64,000 bases of DNA from Candidatus Woesearchaeota archaeon. Its GTDB lineage: Archaea; Nanobdellota; Nanobdellia; Woesearchaeales; JACPBV01. Positions 19,723-29,404 of the stretch are shown one piece after another (within the stretch, counting starts at the first letter, position 1; every line of letters begins with the position of its first letter). The notes under the pieces are model-generated. The model ran no database searches, had not been told where the DNA came from, and saw only the letters and a list, made by a program, of their open reading frames with translations. Made by a program: the position numbers and the translations under genes. The stretch spans positions 1 through 64,000 of the forward strand of contig JACPBV010000008.1 in NCBI GenBank assembly GCA_016180135.1. The letters run 5' to 3'.

Positions 19723-19881
19723 GGGGTAATGGATTGGCAAGCTGATTTTTTGCGGGAATGAAATAGCCGGAGAAATCTTGGAGCGGTTTAGGGGATTAAC
19801 AACAGAATCTCTATCGATTATTGGCGTTCTCCGCTAGATTTATAAACCCCTTGCTATGCCCTAGGGAAGAGGTAATCAATA

Positions 19882-20535
19882 ATGTTCTACAAAGTGCAAG
19901 TCCAGGACCACATCAGGGTTCCCCCTGACCTGTTTAACCTCCCTATTGAGGAAGCGGTGGTCAAAAGGATCAAGCATAAGTATGACGGCTTTATCGGCAA
20001 AGAACTCGGCATCGTCATTGATGTGACGGGAATCACCGCTATCGGCGAAGGGATCCTCATCCCTGGAGACGGCGCAGCTTACTATGACTCGACCTTTAAT
20101 CTTATCACCTTCAAGCCCGAGATGCAGGAGCTTGTCTATGGCAAGATCAAGGACATTGCAGACTTCGGCGCATTCATCAACCTCGGCCCTATCGACGGAA
20201 TGATCCATGTCTCCCAGACTATGGATGACTTTGTGAGCTTCAGCAAGGACAAGACGCTCATGGGCAAGGAATCCAAGAAGATTATCAAGGTGGGTGATTT
20301 ATGCCGGGCAAGGATTATCGCAGTCTCTTTCAAAGACCTGACTAACCCTAAATTGGGGCTGACCATGCGCCAGCCTGGGCTTGGCAGGGTCGATTGGGCA
20401 GGGGATTCTCCAAAAGCAGAAGCCCATGCAAAAGACGAAAAGAAAGAAAAAGACGAAAAGAAAGAAAAAGAAGACAGGAAGGAAAAAGAAGGGAAGAAGG
20501 ATAAAGAGGAAACAAAGGAGAAGAAAGACAAATGA
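19882..20535 (+). CDS. rpoE: DNA-directed RNA polymerase subunit E' (Rpo7) with Lys/Glu-rich tail
   Basis: MFYKVQVQDHIRVPPDLFNLPIEEAVV..., S1 domain, KDEKKEKDEKKEKEDRK tail. Confidence 0.92.
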   Translation: MFYKVQVQDHIRVPPDLFNLPIEEAVVKRIKHKYDGFIGKELGIVIDVTGITAIGEGILIPGDGAAYYDSTFNLITFKPEMQELVYGKIKDIADFGAFINLGPIDGMIHVSQTMDDFVSFSKDKTLMGKESKKIIKVGDLCRARIIAVSFKDLTNPKLGLTMRQPGLGRVDWAGDSPKAEAHAKDEKKEKDEKKEKEDRKEKEGKKDKEETKEKKDK

Positions 20536-20720
20536 GCAAGAAAAAAGCCTGCAAGAAATGCAAGATGATTGTTGAAGGGAACGAATGCCCGAGCTGCAAG
20601 AGCAATTCTTTCAGCACAAGCATCCAGGGAAGGCTTTATGTGATGGATGAGAAGAAATCTCTTATTGCCCAAAAAATAGGCATCGCCGCAAAAGGCGAAT
20701 ATGCTATTAAGGTCAGGTAA
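20532..20720 (+). CDS. spt4: transcription elongation factor Spt4 / RpoE''
   Basis: ACKKCKMIVEGNECPSCKSNSFS...GEYAIKVR; ATGA overlap with rpoE. Confidence 0.92.
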   Translation: MSKKKACKKCKMIVEGNECPSCKSNSFSTSIQGRLYVMDEKKSLIAQKIGIAAKGEYAIKVR

Positions 20721-21211
20721 TGCTTGGTGTGACAATGGAAATAAAAATAACTGCCGACGTTGACAATCCCCTCCTGCTGAGGCGGGACATCCAGGCAGCT
20801 ATGGATTTTCCGGGTAAGCCGACTCCGAAGAACGATGAAGTCCTAAAGCTTATCGCAGAGAAGGAAAAAGCTGATCCATCAGCCATCGTCATCAGGAAGA
20901 TAAGAACCTCGTTCGGGAAAGGCCATGCCATTGTGACTGCCTCCGTCTACAAATCTGAAGCTGATAAGAAAAAGATTGAGCTTGCGAAAAAGAGCAAGAA
21001 AGGCTCTGAGGCTGAGAAGAAAGGCCCCGAGCCCGAAATGAAGGGAGCCGAACCTGAAAAGAAAACTGCCCAGCCGGAAAAGAATGAACAGCCAGCTGAA
21101 GCAAAGCATGAATCCAAGCCTGAATCAAAAGCCGAAGCAAAACCTGAATCAAAAGCTCAAGGAAAACCTGAAGCAAAAGCTGAAGGGAAACCCGAAGCAA
21201 AAAAAGAATAA
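20720..21211 (+). CDS. rps24e: 30S ribosomal protein S24e with low-complexity tail (start probably 20735)
   Basis: MEIKITADVDNPLLLRRDIQAAMDFPGKPTPKNDEVLKLIA; EPESKAEAKPESKAQGKPEAKAEGKPEA tail. Confidence 0.9.
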   Translation: MLGVTMEIKITADVDNPLLLRRDIQAAMDFPGKPTPKNDEVLKLIAEKEKADPSAIVIRKIRTSFGKGHAIVTASVYKSEADKKKIELAKKSKKGSEAEKKGPEPEMKGAEPEKKTAQPEKNEQPAEAKHESKPESKAEAKPESKAQGKPEAKAEGKPEAKKE

Positions 21212-21232
21212 AACCAGTGATTGAAACTCACA

Positions 21233-21421
21233 ATGGCGCCCCCTTCAAAACCCCAGCAAAAAAAAGCCAAGAAAGGCCTATGGCTCCTCTATAACTCCTC
21301 AGGAACGCTGGAGAGGAAGAACAAATTCTGCCCCAAATGCGGCAAAGGCTTCTTTCTTGCGCAGCATAAAGACAGGCTTGCGTGCGGGCAGTGCAAATAT
21401 ACTGAGTTTGTCAAGAAATAA
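21233..21421 (+). CDS. rps27ae: 30S ribosomal protein S27ae
   Basis: [44 protein letters not shown]. Confidence 0.9.
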   Translation: MAPPSKPQQKKAKKGLWLLYNSSGTLERKNKFCPKCGKGFFLAQHKDRLACGQCKYTEFVKK

Positions 21422-21494
21422 GAAACGAGTTCTTTAGTGTGTGATAATTGAGTTTGAACGTTGAGTTGGGTGGGCATTTTAATAAATCAAAAGG

Positions 21495-21929
21495 TTGTTT
21501 TCCAAAATTTTTGAAATGCCTAAAAACGGCAATGAGGCAAAAGATTTAAAAGTAGAGCTACCTTCTCCTTATTTGAAGGGGTGGGGAGGAATTAAAATGC
21601 CAGTTACACTAAGAGAGATCCAAGAGGTTATAGGTGCTCATGTTCAAGTGGATGAATTTTCTGGGCCCACAACAGGTAGAATTTTATTACGGAGGGCAGT
21701 AATAACAAATTCTCCAGATAATGACCCGACTCCCGTTTTGGTTTTTAGTTCCGGTGCTAGGAATTTGACTATGGCTTTGCGGCCAAATTTGGAACACGCC
21801 CACATAGTTCAAACTCCGGGTGGACTAGGCCATGTCCACGTCAGAGAAGGAGGGTATACTATTATTGACTATACTCTGCCTATAAGTAAAGAAGATAGTG
21901 ATTATTTAGCAAATAGGCGACTACTCTAA
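21495..21929 (+). CDS. hypothetical protein
   Basis: 144-aa ORF. Confidence 0.5.
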   Translation: MFSKIFEMPKNGNEAKDLKVELPSPYLKGWGGIKMPVTLREIQEVIGAHVQVDEFSGPTTGRILLRRAVITNSPDNDPTPVLVFSSGARNLTMALRPNLEHAHIVQTPGGLGHVHVREGGYTIIDYTLPISKEDSDYLANRRLL

Positions 21930-21961
21930 ACAATAAAAGCCATAACCTTCCACCCCTTGAT

Positions 21962-22399
21962 TCATTTTCTCGCACCGAGGAAAAACAATATTCCTGAAAT
22001 CATGAAAAAGAGTGGCAGGAGCAATCCGCCATCCGATAAAAAAATGACTGTAGATATGAGCACAGAAGTTATCCCTGAAATAATGCCGACCAGCCGCACT
22101 TCCGAATGATAAGGAATATCTTTTATTGCTGTTTTGCCAAAAGGCTTTATCTTCCTCCTATTTTCTCGGTCAAACTTTTCAGCTGAAAAGTGAGGGATTT
22201 CAGCATAATCAATCTCAGGAAAAGTATATCTGAGCAGCCCGCATTGTTGGCAGCTATATCGTGAGGGCATCCCATAATTCCATGAAGCCGCATTGGACGA
22301 ATCAAGGATTATATCTGTAGAGCCGCAGTTTGTGCAAATTTTCAGATATTTCTTTTTTTGGGAAGATTTCCTGCTCACAACAGCAATAATCTTCCCCAC
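21962..22399 (-). CDS. zinc-ribbon membrane protein, hypothetical
   Basis: CTNCGSTDIIL...SCQQCGLL plus C-terminal TM segments. Confidence 0.65.
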   Translation of the reverse strand: MGKIIAVVSRKSSQKKKYLKICTNCGSTDIILDSSNAASWNYGMPSRYSCQQCGLLRYTFPEIDYAEIPHFSAEKFDRENRRKIKPFGKTAIKDIPYHSEVRLVGIISGITSVLISTVIFLSDGGLLLPLFFMISGILFFLGARK

Positions 22400-22539
22400 C
22401 TTTTTAATTTTATGATTAAACTGCTATGCACATCTTATTGGGGACTTCAAGGGCAAAAATGGGCAGAAGAAAGGCTTTTTTCTTTATAAAAGATTCACCA
22501 TGCCCCCCTGAAGAGAACTCTACCTCTTCTTCTCATTCC

Positions 22540-23439
22540 CTACCGCTTCTCTTCCTTCTCAGCCAATTGCTGGTAGAGCAGGATATCATCGACAGTGAGC
22601 TTCTGCCTTTTCTTGATCTTCTCTTCGACGGTGGCTTCCCTGGATTTCAGAAACGCAATCTCCTGGCTGTCCCGCTCATGCTTCCGCTCCTCAGCCGCTT
22701 TATCAGCCACCTGGCCAAGTTCCCTGAGCTCAAGGAGCTTTTCCCTGAGCTTTTTGCCGATTTCCTGAAACGCCTGCTTCTTAACGACAAAAGCATGCAG
22801 GGCTGCTTCTTCCTCCGCTTCAGCAGCATCAATAGCTTTGGATAAGGTGATGACCTGCTCGTGGAGCAGCTGGCTTTCTTTAGCCTGCCCCTGGATCTGG
22901 CGGTGGATGCTGTTTGCCTCCCTCCGCTTTTCCTGCAGCCCCCGTGATTTTTCCCTGATTTCGCTGGAAACCCCGGACAGCTCCTCAGCATCCTTGTATT
23001 GCGCCTTGAGCTGCTTGATCTTTTTCATAAGCTGCTTTTCCTTCTCAAACGCCAGCACTTCTGTCTCGATAGTAGTCTCAATCCTCTCCATCATCGCCTT
23101 CAGCCTTGCCGGGCTGGCATTTGGCGGGATGCCTTTTGCGACGCCGGCTTTCTGCTCATTGAGCCCCTGAAGCTGTGTGGCATCCTGCTTGACATCGCTG
23201 TGGAGGCTGTTGCGCTGCCTTTTCTCATCCTGGATAGCTGCGTTCACAGCATCCCTTTTCTTACGGCACTCTTTCAGCTGAGAGATAAGCTCACGGGCCT
23301 TGCTGCTCAATTCACGCTTTTTAGAAAAACAGGATTCCTTTTCAGCATGGGCTGCGCCAAGCTTCTGCTGCAAAAGAGAAACTTCTGCCTTAAGCTGATG
23401 CAGCCGCTGAAATACACCTTTCACTTCACCGCTTGGCAT
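22540..23439 (-). CDS. archaeal coiled-coil protein (COG1340-like)
   Basis: 299 aa, continuous heptad-rich coiled coil. Confidence 0.75.
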   Translation of the reverse strand: MPSGEVKGVFQRLHQLKAEVSLLQQKLGAAHAEKESCFSKKRELSSKARELISQLKECRKKRDAVNAAIQDEKRQRNSLHSDVKQDATQLQGLNEQKAGVAKGIPPNASPARLKAMMERIETTIETEVLAFEKEKQLMKKIKQLKAQYKDAEELSGVSSEIREKSRGLQEKRREANSIHRQIQGQAKESQLLHEQVITLSKAIDAAEAEEEAALHAFVVKKQAFQEIGKKLREKLLELRELGQVADKAAEERKHERDSQEIAFLKSREATVEEKIKKRQKLTVDDILLYQQLAEKEEKR

Positions 23440-23537
23440 TCCTTACCCTAAATCCAGTATCATCCTCGCCCTCAGAAAACAAAGGGGAAAAATAATGAGA
23501 TTGAAAAAACAAAAAAGATAAAAAAATAAAGGCCTGT

Positions 23538-23852
23538 TTAGCCGAACAGCGCGCCAAGGCCTGCCGCAGCCATCTCTTCGGTTTTCTTCTCTTCCTGGGC
23601 AGATTTCTTCTCTTCTTTCTTCCCATGCTGCTCGGAAGCCGCCGGAGCCGCAGCAGCAGCCGGAGCCGCTGCCATGACCATCGAATTCTTGATGGCTTCG
23701 TCAATATTCACGCCTTCGAGCGCCGCAATCAGCGCTTTCGCCCGTGCGCCGTCTACCTTAACTCCTGCTGCCTTAAGGACATTGGTCACTGATTCCTCAG
23801 TAACCTTCTGCCCTGCTTTGTGCAACAGCATCGCTGAATAGATGTATTCCAT
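23538..23852 (-). CDS. rpl12: ribosomal protein P1/L12
   Basis: [31 protein letters not shown]...[10 protein letters not shown]. Confidence 0.95.
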   Translation of the reverse strand: MEYIYSAMLLHKAGQKVTEESVTNVLKAAGVKVDGARAKALIAALEGVNIDEAIKNSMVMAAAPAAAAAPAASEQHGKKEEKKSAQEEKKTEEMAAAGLGALFG

Positions 23853-24032
23853 GTTTTCCTCCCTCCACCGCAGTGGAGCAATTGGCTGTTTTTATTAAGG
23901 TTGTCTCATGAAGATGGGATTAGCCCCCTAATCAGGGATTTCTCCCTATGAACTATTTTTTATACACTATATCTTATGAACTTTCCCATTTAAATTATTT
24001 CTTATGAACTATTAATATGATTGTTAGCCTGC

Positions 24033-25550
24033 CTATTTCCTCAGGGTTCCCTTTTTGAGCAGGTCTCTCGTTAGCTGCTCGACCTTTTTTACTTCCTGCT
24101 GTTTCAGTTCGGATGCCTCAATCGCTTTCCTCCTTGCAAAAATCTCCTGCGCAGTCGGCATCTTTGGTTCCTGAACTTTTAGTGCCTCGTTTGCAGCGGA
24201 CTTGCCTGCTTCTTCAATGGATCTGCCTGCCTCTTCAACGAGCTTCTCGGCATTGGGAATCTCTCCTTTGCTGAACTGGTGGGCTTTGTCCACAAGCTCT
24301 TTGACTTTTGTTTCAGTAGTGATCGGAATGTCCTGCCCTAAGGGAATTTCTTTCGGCCTGCCTTCTCTGGGGCTGGCCTCTCTTCGGGTTTCTTCCCTCG
24401 GCTTATCTTTGTTCTGCCCTTCATTTTTTTGATCGTGTTTCTGCTCTTGCCTTCTTTCGCTTTTTTGCTCTCCCGATTTGGCTCCTTTTTCCGCAGGTTC
24501 CTTTGTATCAGCTGCTTTTTGAGCATGAGAGTTATTAGCGGCAGATTCTTTGGCGGCTGGCTCTGCAGCAGCAGATACAGGCGGAACAGCGCTCTGAGGA
24601 GCAGTTTCCTGGGACACAGAATCCGTGGTTTTTTCTTTTTCCGGCACTGCAATATTTGCTGTCTTCTGCAAAAATATCGCTGAGCCTTCTGCTCTGGCCA
24701 AAAGCTCTTCCACAATCCCCTCATCTATGATTGACCTTTCTATACCTAAGGTCTTTGCATCCATAAATGCTTTAGTGAGCAGCACAGTGATATTTTCCCT
24801 GAGAGGGAACGCCGCAGCGCAGGAAAGGTTGAACGCTTCCCGTGCAGCTGACATTACATTTTCAAGGAACTGCTTCTCATCAATATCCAGGACATTGGCA
24901 GAATAAATCTGGCCGTCCTCCAAAACTGCGGTGATGTTCAGGCCGACTTCCATCGGCTCGATGCCCAGCCTTGTGAGCACCTCAGCCTTTTTCTGTGTTA
25001 TCGTTTCGCCGGCTTTTGCGACCAAAGAATCCTCTTTGATGACTACCTTGCCGCCTTCAACGCCCGATTTGACGCCGATTATCGCAAGTTCGCCGATGAT
25101 GGGGCCCGGAGCAAAAGGCGTCGGCCCTTTTTGTGCGATAAGATCATACGGGGCAACCTGGCCTGCTTTTGCAGGAGCCTTGGATTTGCTTTTCTTCAGG
25201 AGCTTGAATAGTGCAAAAGGATTGAGTTTTGTGAATATCAGCGCCGGCATGCCTTTGAGATGCTCAAGGAGGAGCGCTGCGCTTTTGGCCGCTGCGCCTT
25301 GGCCAGACTGTGAAGCCTGATGGAGCGCTATCGAGATGAGCCTCTTTTTTGTCATTGCGATATGGATCTTTCCCCTGATGCTTGCCCGCATCTCCCCAAG
25401 CTTGCCTGCAGGAAGGTTTTCCATATTGATGGCTGCGACGACAGGATATTCCTGGAGCATCCGCAGGAGATTATCTACTACCTTCTTCTTGTATCCTGCG
25501 ACGTGCGCTTCCGGTTTTCCTTTGGCTTTTCCAGTGATATTTTTTTCCAT
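24033..25550 (-). CDS. rplP0: ribosomal protein P0/L10 with long atypical C-terminal extension
   Basis: PVVAAINMENLPAGKLGEMRASIRGKIHIAMTKKRLI; PTPFAPGPIIGELAIIGVKSGVEGGKVVIKED; directly upstream of rpl12. Confidence 0.92.
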   Translation of the reverse strand: MEKNITGKAKGKPEAHVAGYKKKVVDNLLRMLQEYPVVAAINMENLPAGKLGEMRASIRGKIHIAMTKKRLISIALHQASQSGQGAAAKSAALLLEHLKGMPALIFTKLNPFALFKLLKKSKSKAPAKAGQVAPYDLIAQKGPTPFAPGPIIGELAIIGVKSGVEGGKVVIKEDSLVAKAGETITQKKAEVLTRLGIEPMEVGLNITAVLEDGQIYSANVLDIDEKQFLENVMSAAREAFNLSCAAAFPLRENITVLLTKAFMDAKTLGIERSIIDEGIVEELLARAEGSAIFLQKTANIAVPEKEKTTDSVSQETAPQSAVPPVSAAAEPAAKESAANNSHAQKAADTKEPAEKGAKSGEQKSERRQEQKHDQKNEGQNKDKPREETRREASPREGRPKEIPLGQDIPITTETKVKELVDKAHQFSKGEIPNAEKLVEEAGRSIEEAGKSAANEALKVQEPKMPTAQEIFARRKAIEASELKQQEVKKVEQLTRDLLKKGTLRK

Positions 25551-25554
25551 GAGA

Positions 25555-26235
25555 TTACTTCTCCTTCGGAGCTTCTTCAACCTTGCCCATCAGCTGGGCA
25601 GATTTCCCCATCGTCAGCTTGACAAAGGCATTCCTCACCTGCTCTGCGCCCTTGGAAAGCTGATGGACTAGGCCTTCATAGGCGGCAAGGATATTATCTG
25701 CGATCTCGGCATCGCCCATCTTCTCGCTGCCGACAGGAACCATGATGATAGGATCATTCTTGGTCTGGAGCCTGATAGTCTTCTGCAGCTTGTCGTACAG
25801 GGGCTTCAGGTTCGCATTGGGCGGAACGACACAGCCTGCTTTCGGATTTGGCATCTTGCCTTTCGGGCCAAACACTTTCCCGAATGCTGTAGCGATCTTC
25901 GGCATGATGGTGGCCTGGGCGATAAAGAAATCATAGCTCTGGGCGAGTTTGCGGATATCTTTTTTCTGCTGGAATTTCCCGAAATCATCAAGCGAGACCT
26001 GGCCATCGCAGACGGACTTTGCCTGCTCCATCATCTCCGGGCCGACAAGCGCGCATATCTTCATCTTCTTGCCTCGTGAATGGGGCAGGGTGACAAAGAC
26101 ATTGATGATCTGCTCTGTCTTTTTCAGGTCGATATCCTTAAGGTTGACGATGAGGTCAAAAATCTGGGAGAATTTACGCTGAGGAGAATCAGCTCTTGCC
26201 TTCTGGATCTTTTTTATCAGTTCTTCTTTAATCAT
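25555..26235 (-). CDS. rpl1: 50S ribosomal protein L1
   Basis: RKFSQIFDLIVNLKDIDLKK...FGPKGKMPNPKAGCVVPPNANLKPLYDKLQKTIRLQTKNDPIIMVPVG. Confidence 0.94.
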   Translation of the reverse strand: MIKEELIKKIQKARADSPQRKFSQIFDLIVNLKDIDLKKTEQIINVFVTLPHSRGKKMKICALVGPEMMEQAKSVCDGQVSLDDFGKFQQKKDIRKLAQSYDFFIAQATIMPKIATAFGKVFGPKGKMPNPKAGCVVPPNANLKPLYDKLQKTIRLQTKNDPIIMVPVGSEKMGDAEIADNILAAYEGLVHQLSKGAEQVRNAFVKLTMGKSAQLMGKVEEAPKEK

Positions 26236-26370
26236 AAGGCCCTCCTACATCTTGCAGTAGTCCAATCGGGAATGCTGTAGAAATAGCAAGGTATTTATAA
26301 ATGTTGGCTTCAGATGCCTTTAAGATGGCAAAATATAGGAATCGTGGCTCAAAATCAAAATGAACACGGC

Positions 26371-26575
26371 GTATGTATCAAGCTCCGGCAAGAGCGGCTC
26401 TGCCATCCTAAAGTCAAAACTCAACTATCTAACTGAATCACGCTCGTCGTGGGGGGCCGTCCTCCGTCCGCAGACCGGAACGCTTTTTCACCCTTACGGG
26501 GACACAGAGCCCCTGCCAAATCAGTCAAGAGTTTTGAAGATGGCAGAGCCGCTCCGAGGGGAGCTTGATACATAC
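26371..26575. repeat. composite palindrome B
   Basis: GTATGTATCAAGCTCCGGCAAGAGCGGCTCTGCCATCCTAAAGTCAAAACTC ... GAGTTTTGAAGATGGCAGAGCCGCTCCGAGGGGAGCTTGATACATAC. Confidence 0.9.
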
Positions 26576-26632
26576 AACACATCAAAAAACAGAAAAACCC
26601 CGGCAAAAAATTCACGGGGCATTGGAGGCGAA

Positions 26633-27109
26633 ATGCGCAGTATCGGAAAAATCTTTGTCGGGACTATCTTTATCGGGACTGACCATGCCGGGTTCAGGTT
26701 GAAGGAATCGCTCAAAGAATTCCTCGGCAGGCTCGGCTATAAGGTGGAGGATAAAGGAACTTTTTCAGAAGAGCCATGCGATTATCCTGATTTCATCTAT
26801 CCTGTCGCAAGGGCAGTTGCGCAAAACCCCAAGGCTAAAGGGATCATTCTCGGAGGCTCAGGGCAGGGAGAGGCGATGGCCGCAAACAGGGTCAAAGGCA
26901 TCAGGGCAGCAGTTTGTTATGGCGGGCCAGGAAGCATCATCAACTCCATCATCAAGCTTTCCCGTGAGCACAACGACGCAAACATCCTTTCCTTCGGAGC
27001 AAGGTTCATCACCGAAAAAGAGGCCCAGGGCGCAGTAAAGCTCTGGCTCGAAACTCCCTTTTCGGGTGAGGAGCGCCATAAGCGAAGGATCGCGAAGATT
27101 GATGCATAA
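26633..27109 (+). CDS. rpiB: ribose-5-phosphate isomerase B
   Basis: IGTDHAGFRLKESLKEFL, GIILGGSGQGEAMAANRVKGIRAA; upstream part of track ORF overlaps repeat B. Confidence 0.9.
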   Translation: MRSIGKIFVGTIFIGTDHAGFRLKESLKEFLGRLGYKVEDKGTFSEEPCDYPDFIYPVARAVAQNPKAKGIILGGSGQGEAMAANRVKGIRAAVCYGGPGSIINSIIKLSREHNDANILSFGARFITEKEAQGAVKLWLETPFSGEERHKRRIAKIDA

Positions 27110-27170
27110 AAGATAAAAGATAAACGATACAAGATAAAGGATAAAGGATAAAGGATAAAAGATAAAGGAT
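27110..27170. repeat. GATAAAR 7-bp microsatellite
   Basis: AAGATAAAAGATAAACGATACAAGATAAAGGATAAAGGATAAAGGATAAAAGATAAAGG. Confidence 0.85.
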
Positions 27171-27223
27171 GCTTAAAGGAAGCATGAATAGATCTCTATC
27201 GATTGAAAGATTATACCTCATTT

Positions 27224-27306
27224 GGAAAAAACACTGCCACCAAAGGTGGTTGCCGAGTGGAACGAGCACAACTAAGAAAAACGAAGTTTTTCCGTTGTGT
27301 TTTTCC
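27224..27306. repeat. composite palindrome F'
   Basis: GGAAAAAACAC ... GTGTTTTTCC enclosing CCACC-AAA-GGTGG and CCGAGTGGAACGAGCACAAC. Confidence 0.7.
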
Positions 27307-27308
27307 TA

Positions 27309-27428
27309 GAAAATCCCAACAACATCGGCGAGGCGAGGGGGATGGTTGGCTCCTACGGAGTCCCTGAGCAGGGCAAATTTTTCTCAAAGAAAAATTTGAC
27401 CGTCGAGCCCTGTGTTGTTGGGATTTTC
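27309..27428. repeat. composite palindrome F
   Basis: GAAAATCCCAACAACATCGGCGAGGCGAGG ... CCGTCGAGCCCTGTGTTGTTGGGATTTTC. Confidence 0.85.
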
Positions 27429-27491
27429 CAATCCAATCCCTGCTTAAGAGATAAAGGATTCATAAATATTATATAAAAGATGTGAACTGCT

Positions 27492-28013
27492 ATGAACCTT
27501 CTCCAATTCTCCTTATCCGCTGCAGTTATCGTTAGCGGCATCTATCTTGGCATTGCGCTTGCCTTTATCGCAAAAGAGGAGATTAAGCCGGGAAAAAAAT
27601 ATCTTGAGCTTTTGAAAAATGCGCTTGCCCTTGGAATTGCGTCGTTCTTTTTGCTGGCGCAGAAGTTCAGCTTCCCCGCAACTTTAATTGTGCTTCCAGC
27701 GTTATTCCTGATTGTCCCCGCAATCCTAACCCTGCCCCCATTCCCTTCAATCCAAAAAAAGTTTGGAATATTAGGGGGTTGGAACATAGAAAGTGGGGCT
27801 CTTTTGTATCTCATTTTTGGAGTGATGTATTCACTGGCATTTTCCAAACCGCAATTCACTCCTGCGATTGGGTCTTTGATGTTCCTCTATGGCCTCCCTG
27901 AAGGCACTCTGCTGGCAGACACAAGATCCCTAAAGCATTCCCTCTTCCGCCCGATAATGCATTTGGTGTTTTTGGCTGCGGGGGCAGGAGTGTATTTTTT
28001 GATAAACCCATAA
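27492..28013 (+). CDS. hypothetical multi-pass membrane protein
   Basis: 173 aa with several hydrophobic segments. Confidence 0.65.
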   Translation: MNLLQFSLSAAVIVSGIYLGIALAFIAKEEIKPGKKYLELLKNALALGIASFFLLAQKFSFPATLIVLPALFLIVPAILTLPPFPSIQKKFGILGGWNIESGALLYLIFGVMYSLAFSKPQFTPAIGSLMFLYGLPEGTLLADTRSLKHSLFRPIMHLVFLAAGAGVYFLINP

Positions 28014-28058
28014 CTCAGAAAAAACTTTGCCTGGCTCATCTATCTCATAGAATCCTCT

Positions 28059-28370
28059 TTACGTATGCAAAAACCTCCCAGCATCAGCAATCCTTCCATT
28101 CATGATTGGAATCCCTTCGCTTTTCAGCAAAGTTATCTTTTTGGGATTCTCTTTTTTCCCGCAATACCCTCCCACACTTCCGTCAGAGCGCACAACCCGG
28201 TGGCAGGGAACAGCGCCGGGGAAAGGGTTGTTTCGTAATGCGGCGCCGACAGCACGGTATGCCTCGCATCCAAGCTGATTGGCAATAGACTTGTAGGTCG
28301 CCACTTTTCCTCTCGGTATTTTTTTTACAGCCGCATATACTTTGCCAGCGAATGTTCTTTTCATGCGCAT
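28059..28370 (-). CDS. methylated-DNA-cysteine methyltransferase domain protein (Ogt/MGMT-like)
   Basis: GKVATYKSIANQLG, NPFPGAVPCHRVVRSDGSVGGY. Confidence 0.9.
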   Translation of the reverse strand: MRMKRTFAGKVYAAVKKIPRGKVATYKSIANQLGCEAYRAVGAALRNNPFPGAVPCHRVVRSDGSVGGYCGKKENPKKITLLKSEGIPIMNGRIADAGRFLHT

Positions 28371-28375
28371 CGTTG

Positions 28376-29404
28376 TCAGAAAATCTTCTTGATCGCAACC
28401 GGCGAGACCATAGCCAGCGCAAGGAACAGGTAGACATAAGGGAACAATTTAACAGGAAGGCCTGCAAAATAGATGAGGGGGATGATGATGCCGTTGACGG
28501 TGATGGGCATCCCGGCAAATGTCCCGGTGAATTCCATGATGTTATACCTTGCAAGCCTCAGCACTCCCGCAAGGACGAACAGCGCAAAGATAGTTGCAGC
28601 AAGGGGGCTGCTGTTCAGGGAAAAGCCGAAAAGCGCAGGCGCAACCCCGAAGCTGATGGTGTCTGCGAGCGAATCAAGGTTTTTTCCGAAGTCGCTTTCT
28701 GTGTGCTGCATCCTCGCAAATTTTCCGTCGAGAACATCAAAAAGGACTGCCAGGAGCAGGGCGATGCTTGCAGAAAAATAATTTCCGTTGAGCACAAAAA
28801 GGATGCTCCCTAATCCCATAAGGATGTTGAGGAACGTAAACAAAGCTGGAAGCCTGATGAGCCTGCTGAACCTGATCTCTTCAAGATCTGTCCGGTATCT
28901 CACAATCCTCACTCCGGACCTGAACAAGGTCGCAACAAACGAGAGCCCGACAAAAAATGAAGATATCCCGAGGAGGACAGTGTCCACTCTCCCCAGGAGG
29001 ATGATGAACAGTGCCAAAAACTGGATAAACGCTGAAATCTTGTCGATGGCATTCGAGCGGAAGATTATTTTTGGGTTCTTAAAAAGGAGAAAGGCTCCGG
29101 AGGCCGCAAATACAATATCTTTAACAAGATAGACGCCTAACACCCAGGATGGCAAAGTTCCGGTGACATACAGCGCCCCGGCTGTGCCATTGATGAGGAG
29201 TTTGTCAGCAAGAGGGTCGAAAACTGACCTGAACTGGGAGCTCAGCCCCTTGCGCTTTGCAAGAAACCCGTCGAGAAAAGAGATCGCTGCCGTCATCACA
29301 AAAAGGAATGCCCCAATATCCTTCTTTTGGCTGAAAAGAAAAGTGATGGCAAGAAGAGAAAGGATGAGCCTCAGCAATATCAGCATGACGCTTGCTTTTT
29401 TCAT
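28376..29404 (-). CDS. CDP-alcohol phosphatidyltransferase, two fused domains; C-terminal one PssA-like
   Basis: N-domain SFLDGFLAKRKGLSSQFRSVFDPLADK; C-domain DVLDGKFARMQHTESDFGKNLDSLADTISFGVAP. Confidence 0.85.
   Translation of the reverse strand: MKKASVMLILLRLILSLLAITFLFSQKKDIGAFLFVMTAAISFLDGFLAKRKGLSSQFRSVFDPLADKLLINGTAGALYVTGTLPSWVLGVYLVKDIVFAASGAFLLFKNPKIIFRSNAIDKISAFIQFLALFIILLGRVDTVLLGISSFFVGLSFVATLFRSGVRIVRYRTDLEEIRFSRLIRLPALFTFLNILMGLGSILFVLNGNYFSASIALLLAVLFDVLDGKFARMQHTESDFGKNLDSLADTISFGVAPALFGFSLNSSPLAATIFALFVLAGVLRLARYNIMEFTGTFAGMPITVNGIIIPLIYFAGLPVKLFPYVYLFLALAMVSPVAIKKIF

Noticed and set aside
22426-23451. Plus-strand ORFs (22426-22845, 22838-23170, 22999-23451)
   Set aside because: Antisense shadows of the strongly coding coiled-coil gene on the minus strand.
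26360-26632. N-terminal extension of the RpiB track ORF
   Set aside because: It translates palindromic element B; RpiB homology begins at about 26633.
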